64,000 nucleotides of DNA from Arthrobacter sp. ov407 (GCF_900102895.1 NZ_FNGD01000001.1:248001-312000), one strand, 5' to 3'; positions 33,196 through 41,461 are shown, counted from the stretch's first letter. Notes: generated by a model from the letters alone, not told the origin. Translations and numbers: made by a program.

Positions 33196-33397
33196 GACGC
33201 TCCCGCACATAAGGGGCGTTAAACCCGGACGCTCCCGCAGTTCCGGTGGCCGAACGACGAACGCTCCGTCAGTTCCGGTGGCCGAACGACGAACGCTCCC
33301 TCATCCGTGAAACTGCACGGGTGAGGGAGCGTCCGGGTTTTTCCTGCAAAAGGTGCGGGAGCGTCCGGGTTTATACTGCGAAAGCTGAGGGAGCGTT
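33196..33397. repeat. Interspersed repeat cluster with GCTCCC-type palindromes
   Basis: The 200-base gap between convergent genes is built of repeated units. TGCGGGAGCGTCCGGGTTT (33354-33372) is the exact inverse of 33221-33239. A 30-base unit beginning CAGTTCCGGTGGCC occurs twice in tandem (33238-33267 and 33270-33299). The core GCTCCC/GGGAGC recurs about six times in both orientations. It looks like a REP-type intergenic repeat family rather than a coding or CRISPR region. Confidence 0.7.
33294..33340 (+). terminator. Stem-loop terminator after the response regulator
   Basis: CGCTCCCTCATCCGTG (33294-33309) pairs with CACGGGTGAGGGAGCG (33316-33331) with one wobble, loop AAACTG. TCCGGGTTTTTCC follows, giving a T-run about eight bases after the stem. 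It probably stops the plus-strand two-component operon and is made from the local repeat family. Confidence 0.5.
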
Positions 33398-34615
33398 CTA
33401 CTTGGCCTTGCCGAGGAAGTCCTGCAGGCGGGCGACGCCCGTGGCCAGGTCGTCGTCGCCCAGCGCATAGGACAGGCGCAGGTAGCCGGACGGGCCGAAT
33501 GCCTCGCCGGGAACCACAGCGACCTCGACCTCGTCCAGGATCAGCGCCGCGAGTTCGGCAGAGGTGGCCGGCCGCACCGGACCGTTCGCAGACGGGAACT
33601 CCTTGCCCAGCAGCGCGCGGACGTCCGCGTACACGTAGAAGGCGCCCTTCGGCGTCGGGCAGTCAACGCCGTCAATCGCGTTCAGGCCCGCGACAATCGC
33701 CTTGCGGCGGCGGTCAAATGCCACCTTCATCTCATCGACGGCGGTCAACGGCCCGGATACGGCCGCGAGGGCGGCTACCTGGGGGATGTTGGAGACGTTC
33801 GACGTCGCGTGGGACTGCAGGTTGGTGGCGGCCTTGATGACGTCCGTCGGCCCGATCATCCAGCCCACGCGCCAGCCGGTCATGGCATAGGTCTTGGCGA
33901 CGCCGTTGAGGATGACCACCTTGTCGCCGAGCTCGGGAACTGCGGTGGCGATCGACGTGAACGGCACTCCGTCGTAGGTCAGGTGTTCGTAGATCTCGTC
34001 GGTGACAACCCACAGGCCCTTGGACGCTGCCCACTGGCCGATCTCCTTGACCTGCTCCGGCGAGTACACGGCACCGGTCGGGTTGGAGGGGGAGACAAAG
34101 AGAAGGATCTTGGTGCGCTCCGTGAGGGCCGCTTCCAGCTGGTCCACGGTGACCAGATACCCCTGCTCCGGGCCCGCGAAGACCTCCACCGGCACGCCGC
34201 CGCCCAGCCGGATGGCCTCGGGGTACGTGGTCCAGAACGGGGTGGGAACCATGACCTCGTCGCCCGGATCCAAGAGGGTGGCGAAGGTGTTGTAGACGGC
34301 CTGCTTGCCGCCGTTGGTCACCAGCACCTGGGATGCCTCGGCCTTGTAGCCGGAATCCCGGAAGGTCTTGTCCGCGATGGCCTGTCTCAGCTCAGGCAGC
34401 CCGCCCGCGGGGGAGTAGCGGTGGTACTTCGGCTGGCTGGCGGCCTCAATGGCGGCCTGCACAATGTAGCCGGGCGTCGGGAAATCGGGTTCCCCGGCGC
34501 CGAAGCCAATGACTGGCCGGCCGGCTGCCTTCAGCGCCTTCGCCTTGGCATCGACGGCCAGAGTGGCGGATTCGGCTATGGCGGAAATGCGCTGGGAAAT
34601 GCGGGCAGCAGACAT
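33398..34615 (-). CDS. PLP-dependent aspartate-type aminotransferase
   Basis: A 405-residue class I/II aminotransferase of the AspC/AspB type, which transfers the amino group of aspartate (and often prephenate or aromatic acids) to 2-oxoglutarate. The PLP-binding Lys241 is in [16 protein letters not shown], the cofactor-stacking region is [19 protein letters not shown], and [11 protein letters not shown] and the C-terminal LRLSYAL arginine complete the site. It lies immediately before tRNA-Trp and secE in the opposite direction, an actinobacterial arrangement I recall from Streptomyces. I leave the symbol blank because the substrate range is uncertain. Confidence 0.9.
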   Translation of the reverse strand: MSAARISQRISAIAESATLAVDAKAKALKAAGRPVIGFGAGEPDFPTPGYIVQAAIEAASQPKYHRYSPAGGLPELRQAIADKTFRDSGYKAEASQVLVTNGGKQAVYNTFATLLDPGDEVMVPTPFWTTYPEAIRLGGGVPVEVFAGPEQGYLVTVDQLEAALTERTKILLFVSPSNPTGAVYSPEQVKEIGQWAASKGLWVVTDEIYEHLTYDGVPFTSIATAVPELGDKVVILNGVAKTYAMTGWRVGWMIGPTDVIKAATNLQSHATSNVSNIPQVAALAAVSGPLTAVDEMKVAFDRRRKAIVAGLNAIDGVDCPTPKGAFYVYADVRALLGKEFPSANGPVRPATSAELAALILDEVEVAVVPGEAFGPSGYLRLSYALGDDDLATGVARLQDFLGKAK

Positions 34616-34777
34616 GGGCGGGTCCGATCTTCGCTTGCAGCTGGAAGGCTGGATGTGGGATTCGACGAAATCTACTCTATGCTGTTCAGCGGATCCCCCG
34701 GGGTGCCTGAACGCGAATATGACTGACGATTGTCAGTTGGATTTGCGAAGACACGCAGGGGTCCGGAAGAGGGCCGG

Positions 34778-34807
34778 TTCGACGTAGGCGCAGTTGTTGC
34801 GTAGACT
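34778..34807 (+). promoter_or_regulatory. Promoter of tRNA-Trp (and secE)
   Basis: TTCGAC (34778-34783), an 18-base spacer and TAGACT (34802-34807) form a good sigma-70-like promoter about 85 bases before the tRNA. It may also feed secE and nusG downstream. Confidence 0.6.
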
Positions 34808-34893
34808 GGTTCTCCGGTGTTGAAAACACGATGATGGCCTGCGCCTCAGGGAAGCCTGAGGAAAGCGTCGGCCGGAGCGAATTTTCTCCCCGA

Positions 34894-34966
34894 AGGGTAG
34901 TGGCGCAATTGGTAGCGCAGCGGTCTCCAAAACCGCAGGTTGCAGGTTCGAGTCCTGTCTGCCCTG
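34894..34966 (+). tRNA. tRNA-Trp (CCA anticodon)
   Basis: A complete cloverleaf of 73 bases: acceptor AGGGTAG pairing with CTGCCCT, a GCGC/GCGC D-stem, anticodon stem GCGGT/ACCGC around the loop CTCCAAA (anticodon CCA at 34927-34929), and T-stem GCAGG/CCTGT with loop TTCGAGT. Discriminator G. The 3' CCA is not encoded. Its place just before secE is conserved in actinobacteria. Confidence 0.97.
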
Positions 34967-35060
34967 CGCATGCTGTTCCGGGTCATCCGGAACAAGCGCA
35001 GCAACCATGGTTCAGTTCAGAGCCGGGTATCCGATCATTGCGAGGATGAGTGAGGACCAG

Positions 35061-35330
35061 GTGACCGAAACAGCTGCCAGCAGCTCCAAAGGCCGCCCCG
35101 CCAAGAATGCCGTCAAGCCCGGCTTCTTCGCTCGCGTCGCGATCTTCATTCGCCAGGTCATTGGCGAACTGAAGAAGGTCGTCGCACCGACCCGTAAAGA
35201 ACTGATCAACTACACACTCGTGGTGCTGGTGTTCGTGACCATCATGATGGTGATCGTCACCCTGCTTGACTTGGCCTTCGGGACCGCGGTCAGCTGGGTC
35301 TTCGGCGGCAGCAGCCCCACGAACAGCTAA
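35061..35330 (+). CDS. secE: Preprotein translocase subunit SecE
   Basis: SecE is the small essential subunit that clamps SecY in the Sec translocon. The C-terminal part has the family sequence FIRQVIGELKKVVAPTRKEL followed by a single transmembrane helix (about 53-76). GTG 35061 is preferred because a GAGG site lies five bases upstream; the in-frame ATG 35046 has its GAGG directly touching the start codon. The first 25 residues are a polar, probably disordered, tail. It lies between tRNA-Trp and nusG as expected. Confidence 0.93.
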   Translation: MTETAASSSKGRPAKNAVKPGFFARVAIFIRQVIGELKKVVAPTRKELINYTLVVLVFVTIMMVIVTLLDLAFGTAVSWVFGGSSPTNS

Positions 35331-35443
35331 GGCGACCGGTCCGCAGACTGCGTGGATGTCCCGGGAAACCGGAGATTCCGCGGGGTGTGCGGAATTGAGT
35401 CATTTAAATAGGCATGTTAGGCAATGAGGAAGCAGGAGACCAA

Positions 35444-36298
35444 GTGTCTGAGCAGGAGCTCGAGGTAACTGAGACTGAGCTGGATAAGAGCCAGGGCGCC
35501 GCGGTGGAAGCCGCGGAAGAGTCCGAGGCTGTGTCTGCTGCGCCCGAATCCGACGTCACTGACGAGGCCGAAGCCACGGAAGACGTAGCCACAGAAGACG
35601 CAGAGGCAGCAGTTGCCGAAGCCGTCGATGCTGAAGACACCGACGCCGAAGGCGCTGAAGACGCCGACGCGCTGGCAGCGGCGGCCGCCAAGGCCGACGT
35701 CGACCCCGCCGACGAGTTCAAGGCCAAGCTGCGCCGTCAGGAGGGTGACTGGTACGTCATCCACTCCTACGCAGGCTACGAGAACCGCGTCAAGGCGAAC
35801 CTTGAGACCCGCATCCAGACCCTGGACATGGAAGATTACATCTTCGAAATCCAGGTTCCGATGGAGGAAGTCGTTGAGATCAAGAACGCTCAGCGCAAGG
35901 TCATCAACCGCGTCCGCATCCCCGGTTACGTCCTGGTCCGCATGGACCTGACCGACGCTTCCTGGGGCGCCGTCCGCCACACCCCCGGCGTCACCGGCTT
36001 CGTGGGCAATGCCCACAACCCGGTCCCGCTGCGCCTCGATGAGGTCTTCTCCATGCTCGCCCCGGTTTTCGAAGAAGAGCAGGCCGAGAAGGGCAAGCCG
36101 GTCAAGCACGCCGCCGCCCAGGTCGACGTCGACTTCGAGGTCGGCGAGTCGGTCATCGTCAAGGAAGGCCCGTTCGAGACCCTCCCCGCCACGATCTCCG
36201 AGATCAAGATCGATTCCCAGACCCTCGTGGTGCTGGTGTCCATCTTCGAGCGCGAGACTCCGGTCACCCTGGCATTCAACCAGGTCAGCAAGATCTAG
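35444..36298 (+). CDS. nusG: Transcription termination/antitermination protein NusG
   Basis: NusG binds RNA polymerase and links it to Rho or the ribosome. The 284-residue protein has an acidic Ala/Glu-rich N-terminal tail of about 85 residues, as usual in actinobacteria. The NGN domain follows ([21 protein letters not shown], read as [15 protein letters not shown] then ANLETR), and the C-terminal KOW domain contains [23 protein letters not shown] 35444 has an AGGAG site at five bases; the earlier ATG 35414 lacks one. It is followed by rplK and rplA. Confidence 0.95.
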   Translation: MSEQELEVTETELDKSQGAAVEAAEESEAVSAAPESDVTDEAEATEDVATEDAEAAVAEAVDAEDTDAEGAEDADALAAAAAKADVDPADEFKAKLRRQEGDWYVIHSYAGYENRVKANLETRIQTLDMEDYIFEIQVPMEEVVEIKNAQRKVINRVRIPGYVLVRMDLTDASWGAVRHTPGVTGFVGNAHNPVPLRLDEVFSMLAPVFEEEQAEKGKPVKHAAAQVDVDFEVGESVIVKEGPFETLPATISEIKIDSQTLVVLVSIFERETPVTLAFNQVSKI

Positions 36299-36346
36299 CT
36301 GTTCTACGAAGAATTCGCCCCGGGCTGCCCGCTTAGCAGCCACGGA

Positions 36347-36404
36347 GCGGCCGGCCGCCTTGCCATGGCGGCCACCAACCTGAGGCACGCTCCTGTGCCC
36401 CAGG
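36347..36404 (+). promoter_or_regulatory. Stem-loops in the nusG-rplK spacer
   Basis: GGCCGCC (36353-36359) pairs with GGCGGCC (36367-36373), next to the palindrome GCGGCCGGCCGC (36347-36358). CCTGAGGCAC (36379-36388) pairs with GTGCCCCAGG (36395-36404) with one mismatch. They could attenuate or process the nusG-rplK transcript or bind ribosomal protein; function not shown. Confidence 0.35.
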
Positions 36405-36428
36405 ACGTATTTGAGAGAAGGACCTACA

Positions 36429-36860
36429 TTGGCTCCCAAGAAGAAGGTCACCGGCCTCATCAAGCTGCAGATCCAGGCAGGTGCCGCTAACCCGGCCCCG
36501 CCGATCGGTCCTGCGCTTGGCCAGCACGGTGTCAACATCATGGAATTCTGCAAGGCGTACAACGCTGCGACGGAAGCCCAGCGCGGCAACGTTATCCCCG
36601 TGGAGATCACGGTCTACGAAGACCGTTCCTTCACGTTCATCACCAAGACCCCGCCGGCTGCAGAGCTCATCAAAAAGGCTGCAGGCGTCGCCAAGGGTTC
36701 GGCTACCCCGCACACCGTCAAGGTTGCCAAGCTGACCCAGGCCCAGGTCAACGAGATCGCCACCACCAAGATGGAAGACCTCAACGCCACGAGCCTCGAA
36801 GGCGCAGCGAAGATCATCGCCGGCACCGCCCGCTCCATGGGTATCACCGTCGAAGGCTAA
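36429..36860 (+). CDS. rplK: 50S ribosomal protein L11
   Basis: L11 forms the GTPase-associated centre stalk base of the large subunit. The 143-residue length is standard when started at TTG 36429, which has an AAGGA site; an upstream in-frame start would add six odd residues. The N-terminal [23 protein letters not shown] (as [13 protein letters not shown] and [10 protein letters not shown]) and [13 protein letters not shown] are hallmarks, as is the C-terminal [13 protein letters not shown]. It sits between nusG and rplA. Confidence 0.97.
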
Positions 36861-37001
36861 TAGCCTTCTCCGCCGGGCAACCGGCACCACCTAAACATTG
36901 AAATGTTGGGAACCCGGCACGGATAAACCAGCCGGAATCCTGACTGTGGCAGGGCCCAGCGCGGTCCGCAGACCACAACTGCACAAGGAGAAATAAGCAG
37001 C

Positions 37002-37709
37002 ATGGCAAAGCGCAGCAAAGCATATGAGGCAGCCGCGGCCAAGATCGACGCGGAGAAGTTCTACGCGCCGTTCGAGGCAGTGACGCTCGCCAAGGACACC
37101 AACCCGTCCAAGTTCGACGCCACCGTTGAGGTCGCTTTCCGCCTGGGCGTTGACCCTCGCAAGGCCGACCAGATGGTCCGCGGCACCGTTATCCTGCCCC
37201 ACGGCACCGGTAAGACCGCCCGCGTCCTCGTCTTCGCAACGGGCGACAAGGCTGAGGCTGCAATCGCAGCCGGCGCCGACTTCGTTGGTTCCGATGACCT
37301 GATCGAAAAGATCGCCGGCGGCTGGACCGACTTCGACGCCGCCGTCGCCACCCCTGACCTCATGGGCAAGGTTGGCCGCCTCGGTAAGGTCCTGGGTCCG
37401 CGTAACCTGATGCCGAACCCGAAGACCGGCACCGTGACCGCTGACGTCGCGAAGGCTGTCAACGACATCAAGGGCGGCAAGATCGACTTCCGCGTCGACA
37501 AGCACTCGAACCTGCACTTCATCATCGGCAAGGTTTCGTTTGACGCCATCAAGCTGGCCGAGAACTACGCGGCAGCACTGGAAGAGGTTCTTCGCCTCAA
37601 GCCGTCCGCTTCCAAGGGCCGCTACATCCAGAAGGCCACCGTCGCCACCACGTTTGGCCCGGGCATCTCGGTTGACCCCAACGTCACCAAGGTCCTGACC
37701 GAGGTCTAG
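37002..37709 (+). CDS. rplA: 50S ribosomal protein L1
   Basis: L1 forms the mobile stalk near the ribosomal E site and, in many bacteria, represses its own mRNA. The 235-residue protein has [20 protein letters not shown] and [12 protein letters not shown] in domain [16 protein letters not shown] in domain II, and [17 protein letters not shown] near the end. ATG 37002 follows an AAGGAG site. The AACATTGAAATGTT dyad in the leader upstream could be a feedback site but is not shown. A terminator follows at 37770. Confidence 0.97.
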   Translation: MAKRSKAYEAAAAKIDAEKFYAPFEAVTLAKDTNPSKFDATVEVAFRLGVDPRKADQMVRGTVILPHGTGKTARVLVFATGDKAEAAIAAGADFVGSDDLIEKIAGGWTDFDAAVATPDLMGKVGRLGKVLGPRNLMPNPKTGTVTADVAKAVNDIKGGKIDFRVDKHSNLHFIIGKVSFDAIKLAENYAAALEEVLRLKPSASKGRYIQKATVATTFGPGISVDPNVTKVLTEV

Positions 37710-37769
37710 TCCTCACCGGATCCTTGGATCCTCGGAGCTGCCAGCAACACCGGCGTCACCAGGTTCCAG

Positions 37770-37805
37770 CGAAAGGCCGTCCCGCTACCGCGGGGCGGCC
37801 TTTCG
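37770..37805 (+). terminator. Terminator after rplK-rplA
   Basis: CGAAAGGCCGTCCCGC (37770-37785) pairs with GCGGGGCGGCCTTTCG (37790-37805), one wobble, loop TACC, followed by CCGTTTC. It lies 60 bases after the rplA stop. Confidence 0.7.
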
Positions 37806-37882
37806 CCGTTTCAGCGCCCGACATCATGGGCGCCCTGAAATCGTTGGCGTCCCGGACCCTTGGAGCCGCCGGACTTGCCGGT

Positions 37883-37888
37883 TAGGCT
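37883..37888 (+). promoter_or_regulatory. -10 hexamer TAGGCT, leaderless promoter
   Basis: TAGGCT ends six bases before the GTG at 37895, giving the GNAT gene its own leaderless promoter separate from the ribosomal operon. Confidence 0.6.
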
Positions 37889-37894
37889 GTCCCG

Positions 37895-39013
37895 GTGACT
37901 ACGCCGTCGTACCTCATCGAGCAACTCTCCCTGCCCGCAAGCCTTGACGGGCAGGACGTTGATGCTGAGGCAGCGGAGTTCCTGGAATTCATGGGACTCT
38001 GCGATGAGCTGGTCCTGCAGACCTGGGGCGACCTCGACCGGTCGATGTCCCCGGCGGCACGCCTTCAGTACTGGCGTGACACTGCCTACACCCGGATGCG
38101 GCTCTTCTTCGTCCGTGTCGACGGGCGCATGGTGGCCAACTCCTGGGTCCGCTGCGAACTGCAGGAGAATCTCAGCAGTGCGCTGCTGCATGTGAGCGTC
38201 CTGGATTCCTTCGCCGGCAGGGGGATCGGCCGGGCTCTGCTGGAGCACACCGAAGCTCTGGCCGCCGCCGACGGGCGGACAATACTGCAGACTTTCACGG
38301 AGCACCCGGCCGACTTCGATGTCGATGCCCCGTTCCTCATCAAGCCCGCCACGGGGACCGGAGCGCTGCCAGCCGGCGCGCCGGGCGTCCGCTTCGCCGA
38401 ACAGGCCGGCTACCGCCTGGAGCAGGTCGAACGGTTCAGTTCGCTCGAGGTCCCGCCCGCTGCGGACCTCGACAGCCTTGAACGGGACGCCCTGGCCCGG
38501 GCGGTTGAGTACGACCTGCTGCACTGGACCGATTCCTGCCCGGAGGAACTTGCCGCCCAGCTCGCTGTGCTGATGTCGCGCATGAGCACCGACGCCCCCA
38601 CCGGCGCGCTGAGCTACGAGCCGGAAACCTGGGACGTCGCCCGGGTCCGCCACGTCGAGGACACCTGGCGGCGGGCCGGCCAATCCGCCCTGGTGGTGGC
38701 GGCACGGCACCGGGCCACCGGTGAACTGGCCGCCTATACCGTCCTCCAGACAACATCAGATAAACCATGGCTGGCCGTCCAGGACGACACCCTCGTCGCG
38801 GCGGGCCACCGCGGCCACCGGCTCGGCATGCTCATCAAGATCCGCAACCTGCGGCTGCTGGGTGAGGCCTACCCCGCAGTGCGGCGCGTCCTGACCTATA
38901 ACGCCGCCGAAAACGATCACATGCTCCGCATCAACATCGCGCTGGGGTTCAAGCCGGCGGGCTACGACGGCGAGTGGCAGCGGACCGCCGCCGGTGCCGG
39001 CACCGTGACCTGA
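37895..39013 (+). CDS. Double-GNAT acetyltransferase, copy 1
   Basis: A 372-residue protein with two GNAT halves. The first contains LLHVSVLDSFAGRGIGRALLEHTEAL (as LLHVSVLDSFAGRGIGR plus ALLEHTEAL) with an acetyl-CoA loop. The second has DDTLVAAGHRGHRLGMLIKIRNLRLL and VLTYNAAENDHMLRINIALGFKP, a fold shared with MshD and Eis-like enzymes. Substrate unknown. It is paralogous to the next gene, both starting with an IEQL-x(2)-P-x-SL segment. The pair interrupts the usual rplA-rplJ order. The 3'-terminal 40 bases recur at 39241-39280. Confidence 0.85.
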   Translation: MTTPSYLIEQLSLPASLDGQDVDAEAAEFLEFMGLCDELVLQTWGDLDRSMSPAARLQYWRDTAYTRMRLFFVRVDGRMVANSWVRCELQENLSSALLHVSVLDSFAGRGIGRALLEHTEALAAADGRTILQTFTEHPADFDVDAPFLIKPATGTGALPAGAPGVRFAEQAGYRLEQVERFSSLEVPPAADLDSLERDALARAVEYDLLHWTDSCPEELAAQLAVLMSRMSTDAPTGALSYEPETWDVARVRHVEDTWRRAGQSALVVAARHRATGELAAYTVLQTTSDKPWLAVQDDTLVAAGHRGHRLGMLIKIRNLRLLGEAYPAVRRVLTYNAAENDHMLRINIALGFKPAGYDGEWQRTAAGAGTVT

Positions 39014-39015
39014 CG
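38976..39015 (+). repeat. 40-bp direct repeat, copy 1 (end of GNAT gene)
   Basis: This 40-base stretch covers the last twelve codons and stop of the first GNAT gene plus two bases, and is identical to 39241-39280. A 225-base stretch separates the copies. Confidence 0.9.
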
Positions 39016-39060
39016 CCGGGAACTGGTATCGGGAACTGGCATGGTTCACGCAATTCGACG

Positions 39061-39109
39061 GAGCATGCTCATTCTTCACCCGCATAGTTGGCGGGCATGC
39101 TCATTTTTT
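39061..39109 (+). terminator. Terminator after GNAT copy 1
   Basis: GAGCATGC (39061-39068) pairs with GCATGCTC (39095-39102), with an inner CCCGC/GCGGG pairing, and ATTTTTT follows directly. A reasonable intrinsic terminator on the plus strand, 50 bases after the stop. Confidence 0.55.
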
Positions 39110-39240
39110 GCCGTGACCAAAGGGCCGCAGGGCATCATGTCCATCCCTCGCAGTCAGGGCTGGGCATGTCCCGCGGGTGGACTGGACAAGCCCGTCGCTC
39201 GCCAAGGCCGGCCTCATCAATGCCAGCCCTCTACGCACCA

Positions 39241-39280
39241 GGCAGCGGACCGCCGCCGGTGCCGGCACCGTGACCTGACG
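39241..39280 (+). repeat. 40-bp direct repeat, copy 2 (GNAT gene 3' end remnant)
   Basis: Exact copy of 38976-39015, including the stop codon of GNAT copy 1, but preceded by sequence that is not a GNAT gene. The rest of the 420-base gap between the two GNAT genes (39014-39432) holds only the terminator at 39061 and no credible ORF. Confidence 0.9.
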
Positions 39281-39432
39281 GCCCGCGCCGGCCCGGCGCC
39301 GAATGGAGCGAAAACTGCCCGGCGTCACCAATGGAACAGCGGCCCAAACCAGCATATGCTGGCGGTTGACAGCCCGGTTTGAGCCGGGCAGTACCGATGG
39401 CGGGTGGCACAACGGCTGGGATGATGCCCACT

Positions 39433-40542
39433 ATGGCAAACGAAGTACGGATTGAGCAGCTGTGGATCCCCGACTCCCTTGACGCGCCCGATGCCGCCGA
39501 CTTTCTCGCCGCCATCGAAGTGGGGCGAAGGGTCCGGATGCAGACCTGGGGCACCGACGACCTTGCCTACGCTCCGCAGGAGAAGCTTCTTGAGATGGCG
39601 GACCCTTACGAACGCCAAGTGATCCTCGTGGCCAAGATCGACGGCGTGATTGTCGGGACGGCGGACATCGCCCTGCCGCTCGTGGACAACCTCGACCTCG
39701 CCGAATTCACGCTCGACATCCTGCCGGAATTCCGGCGCCAAGGCGTGGGCAGGCAGTTGCTCGAGGCCGCGGAGCACTTCGCCCGCGACGAGGGCCGCCA
39801 CACGATCCTGATCGACACCAACCACGCGGGATCAACCCTGACGGACCCGGACGCCGAACAGCTCGTGCCCGGCAGCGGCGTCGGGTTTGTTCCGTTGGGA
39901 AGCCGCGACGTGGAATTTGCCCGTCACACCGGCTACACCCTGCAGCACATCGAGCAGTTCAGTTCCTGCGCGCTGCCGCTGGACACCAAACTCGTCGCCG
40001 AACTTGAGGCCGAGGCCGAGGAAGCCAATGCCGGCCGCTACCGTCTGCACCACTGGACCGACCGGTGTCCTGACCAGTGGCTCGAGGCCGTCGCCGCCCT
40101 GGAGAACCAGGCAGGCGAGGACGAAGTGCCGGGACCGGATGCCCAGGAAATGGTGTACGACGGCGGCATCCTCCGGGAGGCGGAGGAGGTCACCATTGCC
40201 CAGGGTCGCCGGACGGTGGTCACCGCCGTCGAGCACATCGCCAGCGGAACGCTCGTGGGCCTGACCACCATCAGCGTCCTGGCCCAGCGCCCGGACGTCG
40301 TCTTCCAGGACGACACCGTGGTGCTGCAGGAACACCGCGGCAACAAACTCGGGCTGCTGATCAAGGTCGCCAACATGGAACGGCTCAGCGAACAGTTCCC
40401 GGACGCCCGGGTCCTGTACACGTGGAACGCCCCAGAGAACCGCTACCTCCTGAAGGTCAACCAGCAGCTCGGATTCACGACGGCGGGCGTGACCGGTCTC
40501 TGGCAGAAAGAACTCCCCGACTTCGGCCCGGCCGTCAGCTGA
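39433..40542 (+). CDS. Double-GNAT acetyltransferase, copy 2
   Basis: A 369-residue paralogue of the preceding gene with the same two-GNAT plan. The first acetyl-CoA loop is DILPEFRRQGVGRQLLEAAEH (as DILPEFRRQGVGRQ then LLEAAEH), and the second half has DDTVVLQEHRGNKLGLLIKVANM and the late VLYTWNAPENRYLLKVNQQLGF. ATG 39433 is chosen because its N-terminus (MANEVRIEQLWIPDSL) aligns with that of copy 1; ATGs at 39421 and 39424 are also open and none has a strong ribosome binding site. Substrate unknown. Confidence 0.85.
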   Translation: MANEVRIEQLWIPDSLDAPDAADFLAAIEVGRRVRMQTWGTDDLAYAPQEKLLEMADPYERQVILVAKIDGVIVGTADIALPLVDNLDLAEFTLDILPEFRRQGVGRQLLEAAEHFARDEGRHTILIDTNHAGSTLTDPDAEQLVPGSGVGFVPLGSRDVEFARHTGYTLQHIEQFSSCALPLDTKLVAELEAEAEEANAGRYRLHHWTDRCPDQWLEAVAALENQAGEDEVPGPDAQEMVYDGGILREAEEVTIAQGRRTVVTAVEHIASGTLVGLTTISVLAQRPDVVFQDDTVVLQEHRGNKLGLLIKVANMERLSEQFPDARVLYTWNAPENRYLLKVNQQLGFTTAGVTGLWQKELPDFGPAVS

Positions 40543-40577
40543 GGCGCGGCCCGCCTAACCTGTCCGTTGGGCCCGAT

Positions 40578-40607
40578 TTGGAACACGCGCGCCGCGTCCC
40601 GTAAGCT
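40578..40607 (+). promoter_or_regulatory. Candidate promoter of rplJ-rplL
   Basis: TTGGAA (40578-40583), 18 bases, TAAGCT (40602-40607). The expected start near 40614 would give a leader of about 250 bases that contains the L10-type structure below. Confidence 0.45.
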
Positions 40608-40633
40608 TGGAGGACCAAAGACCGTCGGTTGTT

Positions 40634-40807
40634 GGAAATCCACTCTCCCAAGCAAGACTCACTTCTGCAGTCGCGCCGGGAGAGCGCAGTGGATTTCCGG
40701 ACGAAGGACCCTGAACATAGGGCGGCCGGCGCAGGTGAACGAAGCAAAGCTCCGTGGTCATGGACCGCGTCGAGACAAGCCCCGTGCATCTGCGCGGGGC
40801 GTTTTTT
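40634..40807 (+). promoter_or_regulatory. L10 leader: autoregulatory stem and attenuator upstream of rplJ
   Basis: GGAAATCCACT (40634-40644) pairs perfectly with AGTGGATTTCC (40688-40698). Beyond a one-sided AGCGC bulge, CTCCC (40645-40649) pairs with GGGAG (40678-40682). A stem with such an internal bulge is the hallmark of the L10 leader, where L10(L12)4 binds to repress. Downstream GCCCCGTGC (40779-40787) pairs with GCGCGGGGC (40792-40800), followed by GTTTTTT, a complete intrinsic terminator before the gene. Together they suggest transcription attenuation by L10. Confidence 0.75.
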
Positions 40808-40867
40808 AGTTTTAGCTCTTTTGAGCGGGGACCCGGACACACCGGCACTATCCCCGGAAGGAGGGTT

Positions 40868-41461
40868 ATGGCAACGCCTAGCAAGGTTTCAGCAGTAGCT
40901 GAGATCACTAACGATTTCAAGGAATCGAACGCCGCTGTCCTGACCGAATACCGTGGGCTCACCGTTGCACAGCTCAAGCAGCTGCGTGTTTCTCTCGGCC
41001 AGGAAACCAAGTTCTCGGTCGTCAAGAACACCCTGACCGCTATTGCAGCCAAGGAAGCTGGTGTCGAAGCATTCGACGGTCAGCTCGCCGGCCCCACTGC
41101 AATCGCGTTCATCAAGGGTGACGCAGTTGCCGCTGCCAAGAGCCTGACGGATTTTGCCAAGGCCAACAAGCAGCTGGTCATCAAGACCGGTTACTTCGAG
41201 GGCAAGGCACTGAACGCCAGCGAAGTTGCTGCCCTGGCAGCACTCGAGTCCCGTGAGCTGCAGCTCGCTAAGGTTGCAGGCATCCTCAAGGCTCCTGCTG
41301 CCGCTGCTGTACGCATCATCGACGCACTGCGCCTCAAGCTTGAAGAAGAGAACGGTGCACCGGCAGAAGCCGAAGCACCCGCCGCTGAAGAAGCTCCCGC
41401 AGCAGATGCAGCAGCCGAGGCCGAAGCACCGGCTGAAGCCGCAGCCCCCGAAGAGAACTAG
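40868..41461 (+). CDS. rplJ: 50S ribosomal protein L10
   Basis: L10 anchors L7/L12 dimers to the ribosomal stalk. The 197-residue protein has the family core (AVAEITNDFKESNAAVLTEYRG, split as AVAEITNDFKESNA and AVLTEYRG; LRVSLGQETKFSVVKNTLTA) and an actinobacterial Ala/Glu-rich C-terminal tail of about 35 residues beyond the helix that binds L12. ATG 40868 has a strong AGGAGG site. The upstream leader likely mediates feedback control. Confidence 0.97.
   Translation: MATPSKVSAVAEITNDFKESNAAVLTEYRGLTVAQLKQLRVSLGQETKFSVVKNTLTAIAAKEAGVEAFDGQLAGPTAIAFIKGDAVAAAKSLTDFAKANKQLVIKTGYFEGKALNASEVAALAALESRELQLAKVAGILKAPAAAAVRIIDALRLKLEEENGAPAEAEAPAAEEAPAADAAAEAEAPAEAAAPEEN

Noticed and set aside
33238..33299. 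Two 30-base direct repeats as a mini CRISPR array
   Set aside because: Only two copies, separated by two bases rather than a spacer, and no cas genes in the window.
39016..39240. The 225 bases between the 40-bp repeats as an insertion sequence
   Set aside because: No transposase ORF and no terminal inverted repeats at the boundaries; the direct repeats are much longer than usual target duplications.
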